46,976 nucleotides of DNA from JAZDFP01 sp043801445 (lineage in GTDB: Bacteria > Planctomycetota > MHYJ01 > JACQXL01). Under the pieces are notes generated by a model. The model did no database searches. It saw only the letters and a program-made list of their open reading frames with translations, and was not told the origin of the DNA. Both the position numbers and the translations under genes were made by a program. Of the stretch, positions 8,452 through 17,779 are shown piece after piece; positions within the stretch are counted from its first letter, which is position 1; each line of letters begins with the position of its first letter. The stretch lies in contig JAZDMB010000043.1 in assembly GCA_043801445.1 (NCBI GenBank), positions 1-46,976 on the forward strand, written 5' to 3'.

Positions 8452-11400
8452 TTATGGTCCTTCATAACCGACACCCAAATCAAACAGGGTCGGGGTTGAA
8501 TTGGTATTCGTGGTAACCAAATTGGCGCGCAATCTGATGCCCGTAACACCAACCAAAGCCGGATAATTTAACAGATTCGTGCCGGACGGGACATTGGTAA
8601 CCAAAGCGAAATTGTCAGAAGCCCTTAAAACATCCACCGTAATTGCGCTACCGGTCGGCGCATTATAACTAAAAGTCAAGACGCTCCATGAAGAAACGCT
8701 TGAAGGCGCAATAGAATCTGAAATGTATGTGCCGGTCGAGGCATATAATGAACCCCATGACCATTCCCAGGTATCGTTGCCTCTGACAGTAGAACTCCCT
8801 CCGAATAGGACAATAGTCGAGCGGGCAGAATCATATGCCATCGCATGCGCGAATCGCGCCGAAGGCGATGTCCCCGGAATAAGCTGGCTCCAGCTTGTGC
8901 CATTCCATTCCCAGGTCTCGTTGTTATTAGCGCCAATAGTCCCTCCGAATAGGACAGTAGCAGAACGGGCAACGTTATATACCATCGCATGCCAGTATCG
9001 TCCCGATGGCCCGGTCGTAGTACGCAGACTCCAGCTTGTGCCATTCCATTCCCAGGTCTCGTTGCTAACACTACTACCATATCCTCCGAATAGGACAGTC
9101 ACATTGCGGGTAGAGTCATATGCCATCGAATGCCATGCTCTTGACGATGGCCCGGTCGTAGTACGCAGACTCCAGCTTGTGCCATTCCATTCCCAGGTCT
9201 CGTTACCACCGGTAATACCTCCGAATAGGACGGTTACACCGCGACTTGAATCATATACCATCGCATGCGCCTCTCGCGCCGATGGTCCGGACGTAGTCCG
9301 CAGACTCCAGCTTGTGCCATTCCATTCCCAGGTCTCGTTGCTCTCGTAGCCGCCGGAACTACTAATATATCCTCCGAACAAAACGGTCACTCTACGAATT
9401 GAGTCATATACCATCGCAGACGCCTCTCGCGCCGATGGTCCGGACGTAGTCCGCAGACTCCAGTTTATGCCATTCCATTCCCAGGTCTCGCTATTACTGG
9501 GATTTCCGCCGAATAGAACGGTTACACCACGATATGAGTCATATGCCATCACATGGCTGTCTCTTGCCGAAGGCGTAATTGTAGTAGAATAACGTTGTAT
9601 CCAGTTATTGGATGCTGTGGCAAGTATTACATCATTATCAGAGTTTGCGGATACGGTATTATTGAATGTGCCTGATGAGAATGCGCTCTGTAACCAGTGG
9701 CTAAAGGTCCGATTTGCTCCATTTGTCGTACCAATTGAATTGGTCGCTACGCACCTGAAATTATAAAGAGTATTTGTAGTAAGACTACCGAGTGTGGCTG
9801 AAACCACAACGCTAACCGACCCGCTGCCGATTGACTGTGAGGTCGTAGTATTGCCGTATGAAGTGGTCGTTCCCCACTGGAAATATGCAGTCGTAGCAAC
9901 CGAATTCGGAATAACCGTGCCGATTAATCTGGCTGAATTATAAGTAATATTATCAGCTGAATTAGTAGTGCAGGTCGGCGCTGCAGGCGGCACATTACCG
10001 GTAGTAAACGTCAGATTACTTCCGTAGGCTGTTCCATAACTATTAGTCCCGACAATCCTGAAATTATATAGCGTAGTTGGTAATAATCCGCTGACGGTAG
10101 CAGTAACCGTAACACCGGTAGTTCCGCTGCCGATTGCCTGTGAAGTTGTGGAACTACCGTATGAAGTGGTCAGCCCCCACTGGAAAGAGGCATTTGTATC
10201 AAATCCATTAGGATTGACCGCCCCGTTTAAGGTGACTGAGGTAGAAGTTATATTATTAGCGGCATTAGTAGTGCATATCGGTATCGGCGGCGGTGCGGTA
10301 GTGAAACTCTGATTTAATCCGTTAATCGTACCTCCGTCATTGGTCGCCACAACTCTGAAGTTATATAGAGTACTTGGAGTAAGACTATTGACTGTGGCTG
10401 AAACCGTAACATTGGTAGTGCCACTGCCGATATTCTGTGAAGTTGTGGTATTGCCGTATGAAGTAGTCAGTCCCCACTGGAAAGAGGCATTAGTTGTTAA
10501 CCCATTAGGATTAACCGCCCCGTTTAAGATGGCAGAGCTATAAGTAACAGTGGTAGCAGCATTAGTAGTGCAGGTTGGCGGCGGCGGCGCGCTGGTGGTG
10601 AAAGTCTGGTTTAAGCCGTTAGTTGTGCCTCCGGCACTGGTCGCTACACACCTGAAATTATATAAAGTGCTTGGAGTAAGACTATTGACTGTGGCCGAAA
10701 TCACAACATTATTTGTCCCACTGCCGATATTCTGTGAGGTTGTGGTATTGTCGTATGAAGTAGTCAGTCCCCACTGGAAAGAGGCATTTGTAGTAATCCC
10801 ATTAGGATTGACGGTGCCGTTTAAGGTTACCGAATTAAAAGTAATATTATTCGCAGCATCAGTAGTACAGGTCGGCGGCGGCGGCGCGGTGGTAAATGTC
10901 AGATTATTTCCATAGGTTGTTCCGGTGGCATTTACTCCGACCACCCTGAAGTTATAGATGGTATTTGAATTAAGATTATCGGCTGCGGCTGTAATCGCAA
11001 GACTAATCGCCCCGCTGCCTAATGTCTGAGATGTGGTCGTAACTGTGTACGAAGTAGTCAGACCGTAATTAAAATAGGCAGTAGTCGCACCGCCGTTCGG
11101 ATTGACCGTGCCGTTTAATACTGCCGAGTTATAAGTGATATTATCCGCAGCATCAGTAGTACAGGTCGGCGGCGGCGGCGCGGTGGTAAATGTCAGATTA
11201 CTTCCATAGATTGTTCCGGAAGTATTGGTTCCAACCACCCTGAAATTATAGATAGTATTTGAAGTAAGACTGTTGGCTGCGGCTGTAATCGCAACACTGG
11301 TAGTACCGCTGCCGATTGCCTGTGAAGTTGTAGTATTGCCGTATGAAGTGGTCAGTCCCCACTGAAAATAGGCATTAGTTGATAACTCATTAGGATTGAC

Positions 11401-12813
11401 GGTCCCGTTTAATATTGCCGAATTATAAGTGCTATTATTCGCAGGGTCAGTAGTGCAGGTCGGCGCTGAACCGGGCACATTACCGGTGGTGAATGTCAGG
11501 TTATTTCCATAGGTTGTTCCGGAACTACTGGTTCCAACCACCCTGAAATTATAGGGAGTATTCGAAGTAAGACTATTGGCTGTGGCTGTAATCACAACAC
11601 CGGCAGTGCCACTGCCGATTGCCTGTGAAGCTGAGGTATTACCGTATGAAATGGTCAGTCCCCACTGGAAATAGGCATTTGTAGTAAACCCATTAGGATT
11701 AACAGTCCCGTTTAAGATTGCAGAAATCAGGGTAATATTACTGGCCGGATTAGTAGTGCAGGTCGGCGCCGGCGGTGCATTGGTAGTTAAAGTCTGATTT
11801 GAGCCGTTAGTTTGACCTCCGGTTCCGGTCGCCACAACCCTGAAATTATATAGTGTACCGGCTGATAATCCGCTTATGTCAGCCGCAATCGCAACATTGC
11901 TTGTCCCGCTGCCTATTGCCTGTGAAGTTGTGGTAACGGTGTACGAAGTGGTCAAGCCATAATTAAAACAGGCATTCGTGGTAATCCCATTAGGATTGAC
12001 CGTACCATTTAATCTGGCTGAAGTAGAAGTAATATTAGTCGCAGAATTGGTAGTGCAGGTCGGCGTCGGCGATCCTGTGGTGCTAAATGTCAGATTATTT
12101 CCATAGAGTGTTCCATAAGTATTAATCCCGACAATCCTGAAATTATATAGTGCGTTTATTAATAATCCGCTTATATCAGCCATAATCGCAACATTACTTG
12201 TTCCGTTGCCTATGGATTGTGAAGTGGTCGTTCCTCTGTACGAAGTAGTCAGACCGTAATTAAAATAGGCAGTAGTAGCACCGCCATTCGGATTGACCGT
12301 GCCATTTAATCTGGCTGAATTAGAAGTAATATTATTAGCATCACTAGTAACACAGGTAGGCGGTAGTCCTGCGGTAGTAAAAGTCTGATTTGCCCCATTG
12401 TATAAAGTGCCTGTTGTAGGACTGCCTCTGATTGCCTTGATTCTGAAGTTATAGGTTATATTTGCCGATAATCCGGTCAGGTCAGCAGAGACATTGACAT
12501 TACTCGTGCCAGAACTAATGTTTTGATAAGCAGTAGTACTGCCATATGCTGTACTTGTGCCATACTCAAAATAAGCAATCATAGCAACACCCTTGGGATT
12601 AATCGTGCCATTTAAGCTAACAGAAACATCGGTAATATTATCAGCCGGATTGGTTGTTACCGTTGGTGCAGTTGTCGCCGATGGAATAGCACTACCACTA
12701 CTGCCGCTACTGCTTCCACCACCGCCGCCGCCACAACCGCCATAATTAAATGTAGTAATAAAAACAATGAGTAGTATACCGATGATGATCTTTAACGATA
12801 ATATTTTTTTCAT
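8452..12813 (-). CDS. Giant secreted Fn3-repeat protein with kelch-type propeller
   Basis: A 1453-residue protein. Residues 1-27 form a signal sequence with NYGGC and Cys27 at the same place as in the paralogue at 4598-7282, then a Gly/Ser-rich linker. About 45-1030 holds ten Fn3-like repeats of about 95 residues (LNGTVNPNG near the start and YNFRVVGTN near the end of each), most with a Cys in a PTCTT motif. About 1068-1353 holds six kelch-type blades of the form PSAR..HAMVYDS..VTVLFGG then ETWEWNGTSWS. The last 100 residues form a separate domain ending TLFDLGVGYEGP. The ATG has a good AAGGAG site. The STAS gene lies 48 bp upstream and is probably cotranscribed from the sigma-54 promoter at 13312. 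The role is likely surface display or binding; no catalytic residues are evident. Confidence 0.87.
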   Translation of the reverse strand: MKKILSLKIIIGILLIVFITTFNYGGCGGGGGGSSSGSSGSAIPSATTAPTVTTNPADNITDVSVSLNGTINPKGVAMIAYFEYGTSTAYGSTTAYQNISSGTSNVNVSADLTGLSANITYNFRIKAIRGSPTTGTLYNGANQTFTTAGLPPTCVTSDANNITSNSARLNGTVNPNGGATTAYFNYGLTTSYRGTTTSQSIGNGTSNVAIMADISGLLINALYNFRIVGINTYGTLYGNNLTFSTTGSPTPTCTTNSATNITSTSARLNGTVNPNGITTNACFNYGLTTSYTVTTTSQAIGSGTSNVAIAADISGLSAGTLYNFRVVATGTGGQTNGSNQTLTTNAPPAPTCTTNPASNITLISAILNGTVNPNGFTTNAYFQWGLTISYGNTSASQAIGSGTAGVVITATANSLTSNTPYNFRVVGTSSSGTTYGNNLTFTTGNVPGSAPTCTTDPANNSTYNSAILNGTVNPNELSTNAYFQWGLTTSYGNTTTSQAIGSGTTSVAITAAANSLTSNTIYNFRVVGTNTSGTIYGSNLTFTTAPPPPTCTTDAADNITYNSAVLNGTVNPNGGATTAYFNYGLTTSYTVTTTSQTLGSGAISLAITAAADNLNSNTIYNFRVVGVNATGTTYGNNLTFTTAPPPPTCTTDAANNITFNSVTLNGTVNPNGITTNASFQWGLTTSYDNTTTSQNIGSGTNNVVISATVNSLTPSTLYNFRCVATSAGGTTNGLNQTFTTSAPPPPTCTTNAATTVTYSSAILNGAVNPNGLTTNASFQWGLTTSYGNTTTSQNIGSGTTNVTVSATVNSLTPSTLYNFRVVATNDGGTINGLNQSFTTAPPPIPICTTNAANNITSTSVTLNGAVNPNGFDTNASFQWGLTTSYGSSTTSQAIGSGTTGVTVTATVSGLLPTTLYNFRIVGTNSYGTAYGSNLTFTTGNVPPAAPTCTTNSADNITYNSARLIGTVIPNSVATTAYFQWGTTTSYGNTTTSQSIGSGSVSVVVSATLGSLTTNTLYNFRCVATNSIGTTNGANRTFSHWLQSAFSSGTFNNTVSANSDNDVILATASNNWIQRYSTTITPSARDSHVMAYDSYRGVTVLFGGNPSNSETWEWNGINWSLRTTSGPSAREASAMVYDSIRRVTVLFGGYISSSGGYESNETWEWNGTSWSLRTTSGPSAREAHAMVYDSSRGVTVLFGGITGGNETWEWNGTSWSLRTTTGPSSRAWHSMAYDSTRNVTVLFGGYGSSVSNETWEWNGTSWSLRTTTGPSGRYWHAMVYNVARSATVLFGGTIGANNNETWEWNGTSWSQLIPGTSPSARFAHAMAYDSARSTIVLFGGSSTVRGNDTWEWSWGSLYASTGTYISDSIAPSSVSSWSVLTFSYNAPTGSAITVDVLRASDNFALVTNVPSGTNLLNYPALVGVTGIRLRANLVTTNTNSTPTLFDLGVGYEGP

Positions 12814-12861
12814 ATTATACTCCTTTTCTTAATAGTTTTTTAAACGTTAACAAACCACAGA

Positions 12862-13227
12862 TTAGGCGCCCGTATGAACGCTAAACGCGGTTTCATATAT
12901 TTTTTCAACCGGGTCGGAATCAACAATCTGAAGAAAAGGTGATAATCTGCCCTTTATCATCACCCTTTCCAGCATATCTTTCGCTAAACCTCGTGGATTT
13001 AATATAGATACTTTTAGACCTCGTTCCTGAATGTAGTTAATAACCTCTAAACCTATGCTATCAATCATACTTACCCGAGCGAGGTTGAAAACAAGATTAT
13101 TTATACCTAAGCAAGCAAAGTTAATTGAGTGAACGAATCTATTTAATTCTTCAGCATATGTACCAACGATTGCTCCCTCCATCTCAATCAAATAGGTTGC
13201 ATCATTAATCTTAGATATTATTTTCAT
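12862..13227 (-). CDS. STAS-domain protein (anti-sigma factor antagonist-like)
   Basis: A 121-residue single-domain protein. The pattern IEMEGAIVGTYAEELNRFV, LVFNLARVSMIDSIGLEVI and VSILNPRGLAKDMLERV matches the SpoIIAA/RsbV STAS fold. Ser in MIDSIGLE sits where these proteins are phosphorylated. Such proteins usually switch partners with an anti-sigma kinase, but no kinase or phosphatase is present in this window. An AGGAGTGA ribosome binding site precedes the ATG. The gene is first in a probable two-gene unit with the kelch surface protein, behind a -24/-12 promoter. Confidence 0.85.
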   Translation of the reverse strand: MKIISKINDATYLIEMEGAIVGTYAEELNRFVHSINFACLGINNLVFNLARVSMIDSIGLEVINYIQERGLKVSILNPRGLAKDMLERVMIKGRLSPFLQIVDSDPVEKIYETAFSVHTGA

Positions 13228-13311
13228 ATTTAATCACTCCTATAAAAGGATATTAGTAAGCGGATTGAGTACCTTTACAGGCACTAAATCATTTTACACT
13301 TAATAGTATAA

Positions 13312-13326
13312 GCAAATTCTATGCCA
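13312..13326 (-). promoter_or_regulatory. Sigma-54 (-24/-12) promoter for STAS and kelch genes
   Basis: The minus strand reads TGGCAT-AGAAT-TTGC, matching the sigma-54 consensus TGGCAC-N5-TTGC in all but one base with exact spacing. The expected start is near 13300, giving a leader of roughly 73 nt before the STAS ATG at 13227. The adjacent gene encodes a sigma-54 activator. Confidence 0.72.
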
Positions 13327-13424
13327 GATATCAAATAATTTATAATAAAATTTATAACTCTTATATTGATATGAGGTTATATGAAATAATCTTTATTGTG
13401 TTTGGGTAACAAGACAACCATAAC

Positions 13425-13462
13425 ATGACGTTATGTCATACATTAGTATGACATAATGTCAT
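13425..13462. promoter_or_regulatory. Paired palindrome, probable activator binding site
   Basis: Two sites of the form ATGAC-N5-GTCAT lie at 13425-13439 and 13448-13462, 23 bp centre to centre. Together they also make a perfect 11-bp inverted repeat, TTATGTCATAC-ATTA-GTATGACATAA (13431-13456). The centre is about 120 bp upstream of the -24 element, the usual distance for an enhancer bound by a sigma-54 activator. It begins 14 bp past the activator's stop codon, so a terminator role is the alternative, but there is no T tract. Confidence 0.6.
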
Positions 13463-13475
13463 ACAGGCAGGACGG

Positions 13476-15053
13476 TTAGCACTCTATTCCTAGCCTTTTT
13501 ATCTTTCTGTATAAATCACGTGTGTTCAATCTGAGCATCTTGGCACAGAGTGTTTTGTTATAACCTGATTTTTTAAGGGCATCAATTATAGATTCCCGTT
13601 CTAATTCTTCAATCTGTTCCTTTAGGGATTTATCTTTCCCCATCTCCTTTGTAACTCTTTCTTTCATTACCACACCGAGATGAGATGTGACCATTTGAGA
13701 AGTAATCATGACTGTGTCCGCATTCAAGGCACAGATACGTTTAATCTCATTTTCTAATTCCCTGACATTACCGGGCCAGTTATAACTATTCAGTAACCGA
13801 AGGGCTTCGGCATTAATAGATTTTTTCCGGGTATTAGTATCACCGGCTATCTTCTCCAAGAAATGGTTCACGAGAAGCGGTATATCTTCTCGTCTTTCTC
13901 TCAATGGAGGCAGGTTAATGGTAATGACATTCAACCGGTAATAAAGGTCATCTCTGAAAACACCTTTTTGGACTAATTGTTTCAGGTCCTGATTTGTAGC
14001 GGCAATAATTCTGACATTTACCTTAATAGTCTTCTTTCCGCCCACAGGCCTGATTTCGTATTCCTGCAGGACCCTTAATAGTTTTTTCTGCATCTCCTTG
14101 TCCATTACGCTGACCTCATCCAAGAAAAGTGTGCCGCCATCTGCCAATTCAAAGAGTCCCTTTTTATCCTTATCCGCACCGGTAAATGAACCTTTGATAT
14201 GACCAAAGAGTTCGCTTTCTAATACTCCTGAAGCAAGGACGGCGCAATTCTCTGAAATAAATGGGTTATCCTTACGCAGACCGTTAAAGTGAAGTGCCTT
14301 TGCCACTAATTCCTTGCCCGTCCCTGTATCACCCTGAATCACTACCGGATAATCGGTGGTGATGGCTTTATCTAAAAGTTTATAGACCTCGCGCATCGCT
14401 TTACTCTGGCCGATGATATTGGCAAACTGATATTTATCATAAAGCTCTTTTTCCAATTCAACAATCCGTTTCTTATGCTCTTCGGTTTCTATTGCAGTCT
14501 TGACAACTTCTTCTACGACAACATTTAAAAGCTTGAGCATTATCTCAAGGAGTTCTTTAGAGACAGGAGTAATTTCAAAGTATGCCTTTTTCAATTGTTC
14601 TAAATCTACGCCGGTGTCCCTTACCCGTTCGGCAACCTGTCGCCATTCGTCTTCATTCGGTTCATTAAGAAGCAGTCCACCCACTGTGGCGAAACAACCA
14701 CAATAATTACCATTCACGATTATTGGAAGACTTACATCAGTCAGACCTGTATAACAAGTACAAATATCAGTTTTAAGTGTGGTCGAAATTCGGGCGAGGA
14801 CTTGTTTTTCTAATTCCATACATCGCCGCAATCCTTCCTTTGTCTTACAAAGAAGGTTACAAAAAGGGAATGGGAAAGGTTTGTATTGTCCACGAATTTG
14901 TTCCCACTCTTCAGGCGTAATACCCATTGCATCAAAATCAGCCACACCAAAACTCCTTTTAAATATCTGTTTAAAAAGAATGTTAGTCTGCTGAAATAAA
15001 GGTGAGGCAAAAACCTTTTCCCAAACTTCCGCATTTAATTTAATTTGTTCCAT
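13476..15053 (-). CDS. Sigma-54 activator with N-terminal PocR sensor domain
   Basis: A 525-residue NtrC-type activator. Residues about 10-185 are a PocR-type ligand domain with many Cys (65, 69, 78, 98, 100, 118, 120) around FPFCNLLCKTKEGLRRCMEL and CYTGLTDVSLPIIVNG. This family is thought to sense small molecules such as hydrocarbon derivatives. A short coiled linker leads to the AAA+ domain with Walker A GDTGTGKE (241-248), Walker B GGTLFLDEV (306-314) and the sigma-54 contact loop GSFTGA (288-293), where the usual form is GAFTGA. Residues 485-520 are a Fis-type DNA-binding helix-turn-helix. There is no receiver domain, so it should respond directly to its ligand. It lies 38 bp downstream of murC, and its likely target promoter lies just beyond its own 3' end. 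Confidence 0.92.
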   Translation of the reverse strand: MEQIKLNAEVWEKVFASPLFQQTNILFKQIFKRSFGVADFDAMGITPEEWEQIRGQYKPFPFPFCNLLCKTKEGLRRCMELEKQVLARISTTLKTDICTCYTGLTDVSLPIIVNGNYCGCFATVGGLLLNEPNEDEWRQVAERVRDTGVDLEQLKKAYFEITPVSKELLEIMLKLLNVVVEEVVKTAIETEEHKKRIVELEKELYDKYQFANIIGQSKAMREVYKLLDKAITTDYPVVIQGDTGTGKELVAKALHFNGLRKDNPFISENCAVLASGVLESELFGHIKGSFTGADKDKKGLFELADGGTLFLDEVSVMDKEMQKKLLRVLQEYEIRPVGGKKTIKVNVRIIAATNQDLKQLVQKGVFRDDLYYRLNVITINLPPLRERREDIPLLVNHFLEKIAGDTNTRKKSINAEALRLLNSYNWPGNVRELENEIKRICALNADTVMITSQMVTSHLGVVMKERVTKEMGKDKSLKEQIEELERESIIDALKKSGYNKTLCAKMLRLNTRDLYRKIKRLGIEC

Positions 15054-15091
15054 ATGATTATTTTATTAGATACCAGCCATTTATAACAGGG

Positions 15092-16513
15092 TCAAGTATA
15101 ATTTTTCAATTGTTTGGTAAATTCCCGTCCTATCTGCCAGACATCACCAGCACCGATGGTAACAACCACATCTTTAGGAACTGTGTTTTCCAAAAGATAT
15201 TTTACAGCGCTTGTGAAATCAGGCAGATATTTGGCATGACCTCCATATTCATTAATTTTAGCCACTAAATCCTCTGATGATATGATTTGATGAGATGCTT
15301 TGATATCTCTTGCCGCATATATGGGCGGGATTAAGACTATATCTGCCAGTGATAGCACTTGAGCAAACTCCTTGAGGAATAATTTTGTCCGGCTATAAAG
15401 ATGAGGCTGGAAGACAAACCACAAACGCCGGTCAGGAAAAACCTTTCGGGCGGTATTGAGCACACTTTTTATTTCAGTTGGATGATGTCCGTAATCATCA
15501 ATGATAATACGTTCTTTTACCAGGTCAATAATCTCAAATCGTCTGTGAATCCCTCTAAAATCTGCCAGTGCTTTACGAACAACATTTTTATCTATCTTGA
15601 TAATATCCGCCACAATAATAGCCGATAAGGCATTAAGAATATTATGCTCTCCGGGAATAGCATTGACAAAATCACCATATTTCCTGCCGTTTTTCCATGC
15701 TTCAAAATACCACTTATCTTTTATGACACGGATATTTTGAGGATACCATTGACACTGCCTAAAGGACTTTGAGGCAAAGGTAATAAGCGAAGCAGTTATC
15801 TTTTTCTTAAGACACTTCTGCACGCCCGGATTTTCTATATTGGCAATAACGAAACCGTCAGAAGGCGTGGTGGCAATAAATTGACGAAATGATTCGAGCA
15901 GATTATCAAATGTCTTATAATAATCCATATGGTCCGCTTCAATATTGGTAACTATTTTAATCCGGGCCGGCAGATGGTGGAATGAGCGGTCGTATTCACA
16001 GGCTTCAGCCACGAAATGGTCGCCTTTACCAAAGATTGAACCGGTGTTAAAATCCCTAAGCACTCCCCCAACCATAAAAGAGGGATTCAGTTTCGCCTTA
16101 GTCAACAGATATGAAATCAGTGAAGTAGTAGTCGTCTTACCATGTGTGCCGCTAATGGCAATGCCGATTTTATCGCTCATTAGAATTCCAAGCGCCTGGG
16201 CATATTTGATAATCGGAATGTGCTTTTGATTGGCTTCAATAATCTCGGGATTATTATCTTTAACCGCGGCTGATTTTATAACAAGTTTAATATCTTTGGA
16301 TATGTTTGAGCGTTGATGACCATAAAAGACCTTAATACCATTCTTTTTTAGCCAGTCGGTTGCCTGATTATGCTGGATTTCAGAGCCGCTGATTTTGTAA
16401 CCTTGTGATGACAAATAATAGGCAATATTACTTAAACCTGTCCCGCCGATACCAATGAGATGCAAATGGCTGCAAAGTGCCGGTAATTTTATCTGTTGAT
16501 TAAACAGGGACAT
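15092..16513 (-). CDS. murC: UDP-N-acetylmuramate--L-alanine ligase
   Basis: A 473-residue cytoplasmic enzyme of peptidoglycan synthesis, adding L-Ala to UDP-MurNAc with ATP. The N-terminal nucleotide-sugar domain shows LIGIGGTGLSNIA (19-31), the ATP loop is SGTHGKTTTT (121-130), and the C-terminal domain has DDYGHHPTEI, FQPHLYSRT and GAGDVW, all diagnostic of MurC rather than MurD, MurE or MurF. Length is normal. It starts one base past the stop of the HEAT protein gene, so the two are translationally linked, with no strong ribosome binding site. No other mur genes are in the window, so murC is outside the usual division cluster. Confidence 0.96.
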   Translation of the reverse strand: MSLFNQQIKLPALCSHLHLIGIGGTGLSNIAYYLSSQGYKISGSEIQHNQATDWLKKNGIKVFYGHQRSNISKDIKLVIKSAAVKDNNPEIIEANQKHIPIIKYAQALGILMSDKIGIAISGTHGKTTTTSLISYLLTKAKLNPSFMVGGVLRDFNTGSIFGKGDHFVAEACEYDRSFHHLPARIKIVTNIEADHMDYYKTFDNLLESFRQFIATTPSDGFVIANIENPGVQKCLKKKITASLITFASKSFRQCQWYPQNIRVIKDKWYFEAWKNGRKYGDFVNAIPGEHNILNALSAIIVADIIKIDKNVVRKALADFRGIHRRFEIIDLVKERIIIDDYGHHPTEIKSVLNTARKVFPDRRLWFVFQPHLYSRTKLFLKEFAQVLSLADIVLIPPIYAARDIKASHQIISSEDLVAKINEYGGHAKYLPDFTSAVKYLLENTVPKDVVVTIGAGDVWQIGREFTKQLKNYT

Positions 16514-16514
16514 T

Positions 16515-17336
16515 TTAAGATGGTATGTTTTTATTCTGCCTCAGTTGATGGGTAACCTTTTCTATCTGCTCATCTACGGTTTTCCTTACCAGATGCTCCA
16601 AATCCTCTTTAAGCATGGCCAGCGTTTGTTTCAATTCAGCTTCAGATTTTTCCCTGAGATTTCTGCCGGCTTCCTTCAAGTTATGTTCAATATTCTGCTG
16701 GGTCAAGTCTGAAAATCGTTCTATCTCATTCTGGTTATCGTCACGAATTTTATTAAAGAAAAGATTCGTATCGTTTCTTTTATGCTCTATCTCTTCGAAG
16801 AGTTCCTCAAATCTCTTGGAAACGCCATCCGCATCAACGATGTATCGTTCAGCCCGGCGATTTATCTCTTTCATTTCTTTTATCTTTGCCCCGCCCATAA
16901 AACTAAAAACTACAATAAAAAGGATAATAAAAGCCAGTTCCAGAAGCATTACAATAAAGGCAAAATTAAGATATGATTTAAGTTTGGCTAGTTCCTGATT
17001 GCTGGAAGATATATTTTCATATAATTGGCTGCCGGATTTATCCCACCAATCAAGCCATTGACCCTGTTCCAAAGGCAGATTTTGTTTAGTGAGTTTAATT
17101 AGCGACTTATGGCTCGCGGTCCGGACATCTTCATTCTCGTCAATAAGTGAATCTATCAACGGTTTTACCGCAGATTTAATTTTGAGCGTGCCAAGCATCG
17201 TTGCCGCATTCTTTCTTACCTCAGGGTCTCGATGATTATTTAATGTCCAGATTAGATCTGTTAGAACCTCATCTGCTCCGATAATACTATTACTAAAAAA
17301 GAATAAAACGATTAAAATTGCTAATATTTTCTTCAT
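16515..17336 (-). CDS. HEAT-repeat, membrane and coiled-coil protein
   Basis: A 273-residue protein with a signal sequence (1-20), two HEAT-type repeats (about 22-85, with DPEVRKNAATMLGTLKIKSA and ENEDVRTASHKSLIKL), a membrane segment (about 122-147) and a long charged coiled coil (about 150-265). If the signal is cleaved, the HEAT part is outside and the coiled coil inside the cytoplasm. Function is unknown. Its tight link to murC suggests a cell-envelope role, which is inference only. Confidence 0.75.
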   Translation of the reverse strand: MKKILAILIVLFFFSNSIIGADEVLTDLIWTLNNHRDPEVRKNAATMLGTLKIKSAVKPLIDSLIDENEDVRTASHKSLIKLTKQNLPLEQGQWLDWWDKSGSQLYENISSSNQELAKLKSYLNFAFIVMLLELAFIILFIVVFSFMGGAKIKEMKEINRRAERYIVDADGVSKRFEELFEEIEHKRNDTNLFFNKIRDDNQNEIERFSDLTQQNIEHNLKEAGRNLREKSEAELKQTLAMLKEDLEHLVRKTVDEQIEKVTHQLRQNKNIPS

Positions 17337-17470
17337 AATGATGTTATTTTAACATTTCCCGTATTAATATCAAGTTTTAATAATAAGTAACCGTATTTTT
17401 AACCTGCACGAAAATAGAATACTATTTCTTGCTTTTCCCATCGATTTAATATCATTATAAAGCATCTAAA

Positions 17471-17779
17471 ATGAAAAAAAGAATAAAGCTTAGTTGGGGC
17501 AAAATAAGACGGGTGTTTTTGGTTTATCTGAAACCCCGAAAAGCCAAAAAATATTTAGCCCAACGTAATGGTGAATGCCACCGTTGCGGTACTTGTTGTG
17601 AATTGATAGTTCACTGCCCGGCTCTTGTTAGAGAAAACGGACTGGCCAGCTGCAAATTATACGGCAAACTTCGTACTCGAGTCTGTAAAACGTTTCCGTT
17701 GAACGAACGGGATATCAAAGACCGTGATTTAGTTAATCCAATCCAGAAATGCGGGTTCTCATTTAATAACGGACATTAA
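17471..17779 (+). CDS. YkgJ-type CxxCGxCC cysteine cluster protein
   Basis: A 102-residue protein with CHRCGTCCELIVHCPAL, then CKLYGKLRTRVCKTFP. This is the YkgJ-family cysteine cluster, thought to bind zinc or an iron-sulphur cluster, of unknown function. The N-terminal 30 residues are basic. It is the only plus-strand gene in this run, with its stop codon overlapping that of dnaX by 3 bp in convergent orientation. Confidence 0.85.
   Translation: MKKRIKLSWGKIRRVFLVYLKPRKAKKYLAQRNGECHRCGTCCELIVHCPALVRENGLASCKLYGKLRTRVCKTFPLNERDIKDRDLVNPIQKCGFSFNNGH

Noticed and set aside
8723..9349. Long plus-strand frame opposite the kelch repeats
   Set aside because: It is antisense to a clear repeat protein, and its own repeats mirror the kelch units. 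The same holds for 10550-10915 and 5580-6119.
13431..13456. Rho-independent terminator of the sigma-54 activator gene
   Set aside because: The 11-bp stem is AT-rich and no T tract follows. The arrangement with the -24/-12 promoter fits a binding site better.
17346..17373. TTGATA-N16-TAAAAT promoter before the HEAT protein gene
   Set aside because: The predicted start would be only a few bases before the ATG, and such matches are common in AT-rich DNA.
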